In this document: in pieces, positions 1-9,193 of the stretch
Numbering within the stretch: the first letter of the stretch is position 1
Layout of the letters: each line of letters opens with the position of its first letter
Assembly (NCBI GenBank): GCA_020002185.1
Contig: CM034534.1
Span: 63,551,239 to 63,615,238, forward strand
DNA length: 64,000 nt
Source of the DNA: Paraescarpia echinospica
Taxonomy: Eukaryota; Annelida; Polychaeta; Sabellida; Siboglinidae
Direction of reading: 5' to 3'
Made by a program: the position numbers and the translations under genes
The notes under the pieces: model-generated
The model's input: the letters and a program-made list of their open reading frames with translations, nothing else
Database searches by the model: none
Told to the model about the DNA's origin: nothing

Positions 1-332
1 AACTCGTGAACGAACTTTGGCGCCGCCAGCGCAAGACTGTCGGCGATCCGACTGGATGGCAGGTGTTTGCGCGCCAACTCGGCGACATAAATCTGCCCAT
101 GGAGTTGGTGGGTAACGAGGCCAGGAGACTACACATTCAACAGGGGCAAAGGAAGAGAGCAGTGGCGGCGGCGGCGGCCACACGATCGCTCGGTAGAGCG
201 CGTCGAACGCTGCGGTGGACACCCCTCGCGGGTCGGAGGCGGGAAGGAATGAGCCCGTCCGCCGCCGCCCAACCTACACCACCATCGGACAGCAAGACAT
301 GGGAGCGTCTTTAATATAGGAGGCGCACCGTC
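1..332 (+). other. Left flank of the virus-like element, no gene assigned
   Basis: The stretch is GC-rich like the genes that follow. It has a reading frame at 6-314 (102 residues, rich in Arg and Ala) that I do not recognise and that shows no conserved motif. It may be the end of another gene of the element or a chance frame in GC-rich DNA. The window begins inside the element, so its terminal repeat and any polymerase or ATPase gene on this side cannot be seen. Confidence 0.3.
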
Positions 333-1521
333 TTGATTCGACAGCATAACGTGCGATCCACGGGACAGTGTAAGACGTCGTCTGTTTACCGCTGTCGCTT
401 ACGCCGGACTTCACATCGTGTGCGGGATTACCATCGATTATATCATCCGTACATCATTATCGTGGGTCGCAAACAGCTGCAGGAAGTCTACTTCGATCCC
501 GCCAAGGTGGGAAGTTACGGGAGAATCGAGTCGTTGCGCCGAGTCGACTTCCGACCCATACAGCGTGTACCGAGAAAGGTCGTCGAACAATGGCTATCGG
601 AACAGAACGCCTATACCATATACAAACTGGTGAGAGTTCGTTTCCGGCGGCGACGCGTGGTCGTCGGCGGTCGGAATGAACAGTGGCAGGCCGATCTCGT
701 CGACGTGTCCAGTCTGAAACGATACAACGACGGTACGACATTCCTACTCACGGTGATCGACGTCTTCTCGAAAGTCGCCCGATGCGTTCCGCAGAAGACC
801 AAGTCGGCGACGTCGATGACGAGGGCGCTGGACGGACTGTTCACCGACACCGACGATCGTCCGCTGACGTTGCAGACCGATAGAGGTCTGGAATTCCTGA
901 ACCGTGGCGTTCGGGGTGTATTGGACAAGTACGGTATCCAACACTTCTCCACCTACAACGAGGAGACCAAGTCGAGCATCATGGAACGCTTTAATCGCAC
1001 GTTAAAGACGCGTATGTGGCGATACCTGACGAAACACGAGACGTGGCGATACTTGGATATCCTTCAGGACCTGGTACCACAGCATTGGTATGGCTCCGTC
1101 GCAAGTGAACGCGTCGAATCAGGAAGAGGTGTGGCAGCGCCTGTACGGCGGTCAGCACGGTAAGGTCGTGCCCAAGTATCACGTGGCGGATCGCGTGCGT
1201 ATCAGCACGGTCAAGCGACGCTTCGGTAAAGGGTACACGGCGAATTGGACCGAGGAAATATTCACCATACGCGAGGTGCATCCGTCCGATCCGCCCGTCT
1301 ATCGCCTGACGGACGATCTCGGCGAAACACTGGACGGTACCTTCTACGAACCGGAGTTGCAGAAGGTGACGGTTCTGGCCAATAAACTGTACTGTGTGGA
1401 ATCGATAGTGGAGCGACGCAAGGTGGAGAGGCGACGGGAGATGTTGGTGAAATGGTTCGGATACCCTTCGAAATTCAACAGCTGGATCGATGCCAAGGCC
1501 CTCGTCGGCTATAAAGACTAG
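333..1521 (+). pseudogene. Retroviral-type integrase with C-terminal chromodomain (adintovirus/Polinton type), frameshifted
   Basis: This is a DDE integrase of the Polinton/adintovirus type, the enzyme family that inserts the element's DNA into the host chromosome. The core is readable in one frame to about 1085. The first Asp is in WQADLVDV, the second in LQTDRG, and the Glu in MERFNRTLK. The frame then changes, and 1090-1521 carries the C-terminal region with a chromodomain-like stretch (YCVESIVERRKVERRREM, then VKWFGYPS and FNSWIDAKAL) and a TAG stop at 1519-1521. Such chromodomains are known in Polinton integrases. The break near 1080-1090 looks like a small deletion that removed the end of the core domain. 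The frame opens at a TTG at 333, so the true start is uncertain. It is the only gene here lying wholly outside the downstream duplication. Confidence 0.85.
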
Positions 1522-1554
1522 TCGCGCGTCCGACACGAATTCATTCGACCACTC

Positions 1555-1854
1555 ATGACGGACGAGACGACATCACAGGTTACCGTTAGCGACGTCGACG
1601 AAGACGATATCAACGCCGCTCCGCCGCCACAGAAGGAGAGGTCTCCGTGGCACATATTCGGCACCGCGTGTCCCAAAGAGGAGACCGTGTTTCTCTGTCA
1701 GGTCGTCGTCTTGTAGACGGTCATCTTGGTCAGCATCTACAACCAGTCGTTCGGACACCACGCGAATCCGACTCTGTGGACGGCCCTGTTGAGCAGTTCG
1801 TTGGGTTACCTGCTACCCAGCCCGACGTTGAAACAGCAGCATGGCGACGAGTGA
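1555..1854 (+). pseudogene. Small single-pass membrane protein of the virus-like element, one in-frame TAG
   Basis: From ATG 1555 the frame runs 99 codons to TGA 1852-1854, interrupted by TAG at 1714-1716 (codon 54). The N-terminal third is acidic (DETTSQ, then DVDEDDINAAPPP). Next comes a hydrophobic stretch, FLCQVVVL, broken by the stop and continuing as TVILVSIY, then LWTALLSSSLGYLLPSP. Small acidic and hydrophobic proteins occur next to the penton gene in related invertebrate elements, but I know of no assigned function. The last 14 bases overlap the start of the penton frame (ATG 1841). The 4442-bp duplication begins inside this gene, so the second copy lacks the N-terminus. Confidence 0.6.
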
Positions 1855-2614
1855 TTTCTATCTCACGTTGCCTAGAAGTGCTTCCATGCGCACGCACCCC
1901 GATAACTCGCTGACCCCCTACTACCGGGGCGATGGGAGTGTGGACTGGTGGAGATACAGTACCCGCACAGTTGGTACAACGTCATAGACGACGACGCGGG
2001 GTTCGGTGTAACGCTACCGATAGAAGAGGTGGGGAACCCGTGGCCCATGCACACGAAGACTACCAGAATCGGGACCGGACACTCCGTGGCCACTAGTCCT
2101 CGCCGTTAACGCTGCTCTACGTCGCGTGGCGGGGGAGGGACGGGTGAAACTGAGCTACAGTACCATCACGCATAAGATAACGGTGCACATGCTACCGAAT
2201 ACCGTCTTCCGCGGCGCTATGCTGACCACCGTTCTCGGCTTTCGCGTCAATACGCTGTCGCCTCTCCCGAAGGATCCCGCGACTCCCTAGTTCAAGGTAT
2301 TTATCACGGAAGCCGACACCATGGTCAATATGGAACGAGGGTTCGAATCGCTCTACGTGTACATGGATGTCGTGGAACCGCGAGTTGTCGGTGACAGCCT
2401 CGTAACACTGCTGCGCATCGTCCCGCTGAGCGGTAGCTACGGCGACATCGTGTCGAAGACCTTTGACAAGACTCACTACGTACCCGTGCTCTAGAAAGGG
2501 TTTGGCATAATCGATATAGATATAAGAGACGACACCGGACGACGCGTGCCATTCGAGGTCGGTAAGGTGACGGTGACACTTCATTTCCAACAGCGACGGA
2601 CGGCACTGTTCTAG
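1841..2614 (+). pseudogene. Penton-like minor capsid protein, broken
   Basis: The frame starts at ATG 1841 (MATSDFYLTLP) and ends at TAG 2612-2614. It is recognisable as the penton-type vertex protein of adintovirus/Polinton elements by its position and by a conserved-looking segment (EIQYPHSWYNV) and a C-terminal IDIRDDTGR segment. The gene is damaged. A shift out of frame occurs between about 1900 and 1945, with the middle part read in another frame. Frame returns before about 2144, and in-frame TAGs lie at 2288-2290 and 2492-2494. The first bases overlap the upstream membrane-protein gene. The following gene starts 4 bases after the stop. The same lesions are present in the second copy. 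Confidence 0.7.
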
Positions 2615-2618
2615 AGAG

Positions 2619-2948
2619 ATGAATTACAACGACTACTACGCTCGTCAAGCGGGCGGGGCGCTTCCCTATTTCGCGGGTGCCCGATACCAACGAGGACACG
2701 GACTAGGTAGTCTATTCGGAGATCTACTGCGTAGCGTCATGCCGCTCATCAACAGAGGTGCCGTGGCGTTGGGAAGGAGAGCGGTGTCGACCGGCGCACG
2801 CATAGCCGACGACGTCCTGTCGGGTCAGAACATCAGAACCGCCGCCAAACGTCGCGTCGCCGCTGCCGGTAGAGACATGATGAGCGACCTCTTGACCCCT
2901 GGTGTGCAACCGCGTAAGCGTATAAGACGCGCACCCGCTACGAAATGA
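2619..2948 (+). CDS. Small basic glycine-rich virion protein (adenovirus pX/pVI-like)
   Basis: This intact 109-codon frame starts at ATG 2619, four bases after the penton stop, and ends TGA 2946-2948. The N-terminal part is glycine- and aromatic-rich (GGALPYFAG, RGHGLGSLFGDLLRS), and the rest is basic (RTAAKRRVAAAGRD, PRKRIRRAPATK). Position between penton and major capsid genes and the Gly-rich then Lys/Arg-rich layout fit the small core or minor-capsid proteins of adintoviruses, which are compared with adenovirus pX and pVI. Binding to DNA or the inner capsid is inferred from charge only. It is one of the few undamaged genes of the cassette. Confidence 0.65.
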   Translation: MNYNDYYARQAGGALPYFAGARYQRGHGLGSLFGDLLRSVMPLINRGAVALGRRAVSTGARIADDVLSGQNIRTAAKRRVAAAGRDMMSDLLTPGVQPRKRIRRAPATK

Positions 2949-3009
2949 GTCAGTACAGCTGGAAGACACAAGAGGAGGACGACACGTCGAGAGTCCGATA
3001 TATTCGACG

Positions 3010-4319
3010 ATGGCGTTCGTGCATAAACTATCGTGTGAGGGCCTCAAGAGCGAGCTCGATCTCTTCGCCGTGCCTCCGACTCAGACCAGCATCATCGATA
3101 GTCACACGGTACAACACACCAACCGATGTCCTCGCTCGACTCGGACGGATCGATCGAATTCGTCATACCCGGTTCGGGAGACGATTACCTGGATCTCGCC
3201 AGCACGATGCTACACGTTCAGGCGAAGATGACGCGTGTCGACGGAACCGACCTCGCCGCAGCCGATCCCGTGAATAACTGGCTCCATTCGCTGTTCAGTC
3301 AGGTCGACGTCTACCTGAACGGAACGCTCGTGACTCCCTCGACCAACACGTACCCGTACCGCGCCTACATAGAGATGCTGCTCAGTTACGGCGACGATGC
3401 CAAGGAGACGCAACTGACGAGTCAGATGTGGCACAAGGACACGGACAATTGTATGGAAGCCGTCGAAATAGACGCCGGCGATGCAGCCAACGCGGGGTTC
3501 GGCACCAGACGCAACATGATCGTCCAGAGTCGCGTGGTCGACATGATGGGTCGTCTCCACGTGGACCTGTTCCTACAGGATAGATTCCTCATCAACGGCG
3601 TCGAGGTCAAGATACGTCTGGTGCGCAGCAAAGATCCGTGCACGCTCATGGCAGGCGGCGCCAACCCCGACTACACGATAAAGATCGTCAACGCCACACT
3701 GTTCGTCAAGAAGGCCACCCTGAATCCGGGCGTGCAGATGGCTCACATCAAAGCCCTCGAAAAAACTACCACCACGTATCCGATGCTACCCGTCGACTGC
3801 AAGGTCTACTCCATTCCCATAGGTACCCACTCGCACACGCACGAAAATCTCTTTCTTGGCACTCTTCCGAAACGTCTCGTGCTCTGCTGCATCGATAACG
3901 ACGCCTACAATGGAAGCTACGCCAGATATACCTTTCACGCCAAAAACAACCACATCAACTTCCTCGCCGTGTACGTCGACGGACGACAGATACCCACCAA
4001 ACCATTCCAGCCTAATTTCGACGACGACATCTTTGTCAGGTGCTACCACAACCTGTTCTCCTCGACGGGGAAGGTGTGGCAGGACAAAGGCAACGGCTTG
4101 TCTCGCGCCGACTTCCGTCACGGCTACACCTTCTTCAGCTTGGACCTCACCCCCGATGCGTGCGACGACTGCTGCTTCCATCTGGTACAAAAAGGCAACC
4201 TGCGCATCGAGATTCATTTCCGCGACGCGCTGACGACCACTGTGAACGTCATCGCCTACCCCGAGTTCGAGACAGTGCTGGAGATCGACAAGAGTCGCAA
4301 CGTCATCTCCGACTACTGA
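3010..4319 (+). pseudogene. Major capsid protein (double jelly-roll type, F54H12.2-like), one frameshift
   Basis: The N-terminus starts at ATG 3010 (MAFVHKLSCEG, SELDLFAVPPTQTS). The remaining 397 codons are open from 3126 to TGA 4317-4319 in another frame. I recognise it as the hexon-like major capsid protein of adintovirus/Polinton elements, often annotated in invertebrate genomes as transposon-derived F54H12.2-like. Supporting segments are GSGDDYLDL, DVYLNGTLV, a YPYRAYIE motif, and QDRFLINGVEVKIRL. The frame changes within an AC-rich run at about 3111-3122, where a change of one or two bases is enough. It may be a mutation or a consensus error. The stop overlaps the protease start (TGATG, 4317-4321). 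Apart from the shift, no stop interrupts the long frame, so decay is young compared with the penton. Confidence 0.85.
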
Positions 4320-4751
4320 TGGAAACCCTGCAGCTCGTCCGCCTACTCACCCTCGATTTGCACGTGCGTCCCATCATCCGTGGGATCGTACCCAAAGACA
4401 TACTACTCGCTTACCCCGTTGCCTTCGTGTGCAACATGCACGACGCGGGTAAACCCGGCGAACATTGGATGGCGCTCTACGTAGGCGCCAATGGTCACGG
4501 TGAATACTTCTGCTCTTACGGCTTGGCGCCACGGCACGTCGAGTTCCGTCGATTCTTGAATATACATTGTGTGGACTCATAATTCAAAGAGACTGCAGAA
4601 TCCCGTGTCTAACGTTTGCGGACAATATCGTGTTGCTTATCTCTTGTTTCGCTGTCGTGGACTTCCCATGAAGGAATTCGTGAACGGTTTCGGCACTGAT
4701 CTGGTAGCAAATGACTGCCGTGTATTTGATTGGCTTAAACAACTGCTATAA
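4319..4751 (+). pseudogene. Adenain-like cysteine protease, frameshifted
   Basis: From ATG 4319 the first part is read in one frame to TAA 4580-4582. The second part continues in another frame to TAA 4749-4751, with the change near 4567-4580. The protein resembles the C5 (adenain) family, which matures capsid proteins. A catalytic-type His lies in GEHWMALYV, and the Cys with its Gln lies in NVCGQY. The segment EYFCSYGLAP between them has Cys where I would expect the acidic member of the triad. The C-terminus ends VFDWLKQLL. The start codon overlaps the capsid stop. Gene order capsid-protease agrees with adintoviruses. Confidence 0.75.
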
Positions 4752-6070
4752 CCATGTTTCATTAAAGAACAGGTATCATCATCATCATCATTATATGATT
4801 CGAGCCTACGGCGCGGTGGTCACACACCCGTCAGGTCACGGCCTCTGCCGCGGTGTTCGCTCACACGTAAGTTATATACTACCATCCTATGAGCCACTGG
4901 CGTGGTCGTCATGACCCCTAAGCTCACGACCTCTGTAGCGGTGTTCAGTCACCCGCAAGTCATGACGCAGCGTCGTCCACTTGTCTTCGGTTAATAAAAC
5001 ACAGTTTCATGTCATACGTATGCTTGTATCTTTCATCAATAAAATTCGTGTGAACTCGTATACACTTGTGTTTCGTTAGTTCTTTCATACACGCGCATTC
5101 ATACACACACACATATCTCTAACCACCACCAGAGGTCGTCACATGCTAATTCACCCCTTTGCAACCGCCAGGTGGCGCCACTTATTACACTTCTTTCCGC
5201 TAGGGAGAGCTAGGTCACGTGTGCGCCGCCATCTTACATTTGGGCCATGGGGAAGGATTTCACCGCACGATGAGGTGCCATCAGGACCATACTACTACTG
5301 TGGTTATCCGGGACGTTAGGGAGTTTGGAAGGGAAGGACCGAACCATTACGTACATAGACGAACGGCACCGGAACGACCAACGAGAGAAAACGGAGAGTG
5401 GCCGAGATGCGAGGAAATCGACGGTGCGTGCCGCCAACGAGACAAGATCGCGGGGAGACAGTGAAAAGTCGGCAAATCGAAACCAAACAATGAAGATCCG
5501 CGAGAAGTCGGGGATAGTGTCAACACTGACGGCGACCGTGACGCGTGCCCGAGGGAGGCTAATCTAATCGACACTGAGCGACACTCAACAGTCCAGGGAC
5601 CATGTCGAAACAACACGTAGCCTACACGACGGGGATCATGATGAAAAAGGACTTGATAATTGACATTAGAGTGTGTTTTAAAGGAATCATTTAGAAAGGA
5701 AAAAGGTACGTGAGCATTGTATTACATTTCGACTGAATTGTTTAAAATTGTTTTACAGAGAGACACATAGTTTCAACGAAAGGAGAAGTAGAAAGAAATT
5801 ATCAAAAGGGTTTAAATTTTAAAAGTTAATTTCCAATAGTAACAGAACACCAAGCGGAGGGTATTCGCTTAAATACAATTTAACTAGGGGTGGTAGGGAG
5901 TGTTACAGCAATGAACGGGTTCCATTACTGAGTTACGTTATCTCAGAGAAATTTAGATTTAGCATAGGGTTTGTATTAGTTTAAATTGACTAGACAATGT
6001 CAAAGTATTGACTAAAAATGTTAGGTGTAAACAGTGAGAAATTTATTGGAATTTGTATTGGCCAGCTGTG
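4752..6070 (+). other. Non-coding tail of the virus-like cassette, first copy
   Basis: No convincing gene is present. Two AATAAA signals lie at about 4993 and 5038, within 300 bases of the protease stop, and could end the late transcript. Other features are a (CAT)n run near 4779-4792, two related GC-rich segments of about 65 bases (4811-4877 and 4899-4966), and a run of factor-site-like words at 5165-5235. A possible short intron lies at about 5707-5758 (GGTACGTGAG to TTTTACAG). Base composition falls from GC-rich to AT-rich after about 5600. The short frames at 5219-5567 have no recognisable similarity. Confidence 0.5.
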
Positions 6071-6296
6071 ACAGAAGGAGAGGTCTCCGTGGCACATATT
6101 CGGCACCGCGTGTCCCAAAGAGGAGACCGTGTTTCTCTGTCAGGTCGTCGTCTTGTAGACGGTCATCTTGGTCAGCATCTACAACCAGTCGTTCGGACAC
6201 CACGCGAATCCGACTCTGTGGACGGCCCTGTTGAGCAGTTCGTTGGGTTACCTGCTACCCAGCCCGACGTTGAAACAGCAGCATGGCGACGAGTGA
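6071..6296 (+). pseudogene. Small membrane protein, second copy, N-terminus missing
   Basis: This is the copy of the 1555-1854 gene without its acidic N-terminus, because the duplication begins within it. It retains the in-frame TAG at 6156-6158 and the TGA at 6294-6296. It has no start codon of its own in a sensible place. Confidence 0.6.
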
Positions 6297-7056
6297 TTTC
6301 TATCTCACGTTGCCTAGAAGTGCTTCCATGCGCACGCACCCCGATAACTCGCTGACCCCCTACTACCGGGGCGATGGGAGTGTGGACTGGTGGAGATACA
6401 GTACCCGCACAGTTGGTACAACGTCATAGACGACGACGCGGGGTTCGGTGTAACGCTACCGATAGAAGAGGTGGGGAACCCGTGGCCCATGCACACGAAG
6501 ACTACCAGAATCGGGACCGGACACTCCGTGGCCACTAGTCCTCGCCGTTAACGCTGCTCTACGTCGCGTGGCGGGGGAGGGACGGGTGAAACTGAGCTAC
6601 AGTACCATCACGCATAAGATAACGGTGCACATGCTACCGAATACCGTCTTCCGCGGCGCTATGCTGACCACCGTTCTCGGCTTTCGCGTCAATACGCTGT
6701 CGCCTCTCCCGAAGGATCCCGCGACTCCCTAGTTCAAGGTATTTATCACGGAAGCCGACACCATGGTCAATATGGAACGAGGGTTCGAATCGCTCTACGT
6801 GTACATGGATGTCGTGGAACCGCGAGTTGTCGGTGACAGCCTCGTAACACTGCTGCGCATCGTCCCGCTGAGCGGTAGCTACGGCGACATCGTGTCGAAG
6901 ACCTTTGACAAGACTCACTACGTACCCGTGCTCTAGAAAGGGTTTGGCATAATCGATATAGATATAAGAGACGACACCGGACGACGCGTGCCATTCGAGG
7001 TCGGTAAGGTGACGGTGACACTTCATTTCCAACAGCGACGGACGGCACTGTTCTAG
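6283..7056 (+). pseudogene. Penton-like minor capsid protein, second copy
   Basis: This equals the gene at 1841-2614, including both in-frame TAGs (6730-6732 and 6934-6936) and the two frame changes. The lesions therefore precede the duplication, or both copies derive from one read consensus. Confidence 0.7.
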
Positions 7057-7060
7057 AGAG

Positions 7061-7390
7061 ATGAATTACAACGACTACTACGCTCGTCAAGCGGGCGGGG
7101 CGCTTCCCTATTTCGCGGGTGCCCGATACCAACGAGGACACGGACTAGGTAGTCTATTCGGAGATCTACTGCGTAGCGTCATGCCGCTCATCAACAGAGG
7201 TGCCGTGGCGTTGGGAAGGAGAGCGGTGTCGACCGGCGCACGCATAGCCGACGACGTCCTGTCGGGTCAGAACATCAGAACCGCCGCCAAACGTCGCGTC
7301 GCCGCTGCCGGTAGAGACATGATGAGCGACCTCTTGACCCCTGGTGTGCAACCGCGTAAGCGTATAAGACGCGCACCCGCTACGAAATGA
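7061..7390 (+). CDS. Small basic glycine-rich virion protein, second copy
   Basis: This intact 109-codon frame is identical in translation to the one at 2619-2948. Description and uncertainty are the same: a probable core or minor capsid protein by position and charge. Confidence 0.65.
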   Translation: MNYNDYYARQAGGALPYFAGARYQRGHGLGSLFGDLLRSVMPLINRGAVALGRRAVSTGARIADDVLSGQNIRTAAKRRVAAAGRDMMSDLLTPGVQPRKRIRRAPATK

Positions 7391-7451
7391 GTCAGTACAG
7401 CTGGAAGACACAAGAGGAGGACGACACGTCGAGAGTCCGATATATTCGACG

Positions 7452-8761
7452 ATGGCGTTCGTGCATAAACTATCGTGTGAGGGCCTCAAGAGCGAGCTCG
7501 ATCTCTTCGCCGTGCCTCCGACTCAGACCAGCATCATCGATAGTCACACGGTACAACACACCAACCGATGTCCTCGCTCGACTCGGACGGATCGATCGAA
7601 TTCGTCATACCCGGTTCGGGAGACGATTACCTGGATCTCGCCAGCACGATGCTACACGTTCAGGCGAAGATGACGCGTGTCGACGGAACCGACCTCGCCG
7701 CAGCCGATCCCGTGAATAACTGGCTCCATTCGCTGTTCAGTCAGGTCGACGTCTACCTGAACGGAACGCTCGTGACTCCCTCGACCAACACGTACCCGTA
7801 CCGCGCCTACATAGAGATGCTGCTCAGTTACGGCGACGATGCCAAGGAGACGCAACTGACGAGTCAGATGTGGCACAAGGACACGGACAATTGTATGGAA
7901 GCCGTCGAAATAGACGCCGGCGATGCAGCCAACGCGGGGTTCGGCACCAGACGCAACATGATCGTCCAGAGTCGCGTGGTCGACATGATGGGTCGTCTCC
8001 ACGTGGACCTGTTCCTACAGGATAGATTCCTCATCAACGGCGTCGAGGTCAAGATACGTCTGGTGCGCAGCAAAGATCCGTGCACGCTCATGGCAGGCGG
8101 CGCCAACCCCGACTACACGATAAAGATCGTCAACGCCACACTGTTCGTCAAGAAGGCCACCCTGAATCCGGGCGTGCAGATGGCTCACATCAAAGCCCTC
8201 GAAAAAACTACCACCACGTATCCGATGCTACCCGTCGACTGCAAGGTCTACTCCATTCCCATAGGTACCCACTCGCACACGCACGAAAATCTCTTTCTTG
8301 GCACTCTTCCGAAACGTCTCGTGCTCTGCTGCATCGATAACGACGCCTACAATGGAAGCTACGCCAGATATACCTTTCACGCCAAAAACAACCACATCAA
8401 CTTCCTCGCCGTGTACGTCGACGGACGACAGATACCCACCAAACCATTCCAGCCTAATTTCGACGACGACATCTTTGTCAGGTGCTACCACAACCTGTTC
8501 TCCTCGACGGGGAAGGTGTGGCAGGACAAAGGCAACGGCTTGTCTCGCGCCGACTTCCGTCACGGCTACACCTTCTTCAGCTTGGACCTCACCCCCGATG
8601 CGTGCGACGACTGCTGCTTCCATCTGGTACAAAAAGGCAACCTGCGCATCGAGATTCATTTCCGCGACGCGCTGACGACCACTGTGAACGTCATCGCCTA
8701 CCCCGAGTTCGAGACAGTGCTGGAGATCGACAAGAGTCGCAACGTCATCTCCGACTACTGA
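7452..8761 (+). pseudogene. Major capsid protein, second copy, same frameshift
   Basis: This is the second copy of 3010-4319. The 397-codon open part runs 7568-8761, and the frame change sits in the same AC-rich run (about 7553-7564). The translation of the long frame is identical to the first copy. Confidence 0.85.
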
Positions 8762-9193
8762 TGGAAACCCTGCAGCTCGTCCGCCTACTCACCCTCGATT
8801 TGCACGTGCGTCCCATCATCCGTGGGATCGTACCCAAAGACATACTACTCGCTTACCCCGTTGCCTTCGTGTGCAACATGCACGACGCGGGTAAACCCGG
8901 CGAACATTGGATGGCGCTCTACGTAGGCGCCAATGGTCACGGTGAATACTTCTGCTCTTACGGCTTGGCGCCACGGCACGTCGAGTTCCGTCGATTCTTG
9001 AATATACATTGTGTGGACTCATAATTCAAAGAGACTGCAGAATCCCGTGTCTAACGTTTGCGGACAATATCGTGTTGCTTATCTCTTGTTTCGCTGTCGT
9101 GGACTTCCCATGAAGGAATTCGTGAACGGTTTCGGCACTGATCTGGTAGCAAATGACTGCCGTGTATTTGATTGGCTTAAACAACTGCTATAA
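8761..9193 (+). pseudogene. Adenain-like protease, second copy
   Basis: This is the second copy of 4319-4751, with the start overlapping the capsid stop at 8759-8763. The TAA at 9022-9024, the frame change before it, and the Cys in the EYFCSYG segment are all shared with copy one. Confidence 0.75.

Larger units (their letters stand above)
1629..6070 (+). repeat. Tandem duplication, unit 1 (4442 bp)
   Basis: The sequence from ACAGAAGGAG at 1629 to GCCAGCTGTG at 6070 is followed immediately by the same sequence starting at 6071. Reading frames, stops and frameshifts all recur at an offset of 4442, and every stretch I compared base by base was identical. The dinucleotide AC is shared at the junction and at the far end (10513-10514), consistent with a microhomology-mediated event or an assembly error. 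Confidence 0.95.

Noticed and set aside
2945..3277. A 110-codon frame overlapping the capsid gene start
   Set aside because: It is Arg/Ser-rich and out of frame with the recognised capsid N-terminus at 3010, so it is a shadow frame.
4040..4318. N-terminal extension of the protease frame upstream of 4319
   Set aside because: It overlaps the long capsid frame and has no family resemblance. The ATG at 4319 overlapping the capsid stop is the sensible start.
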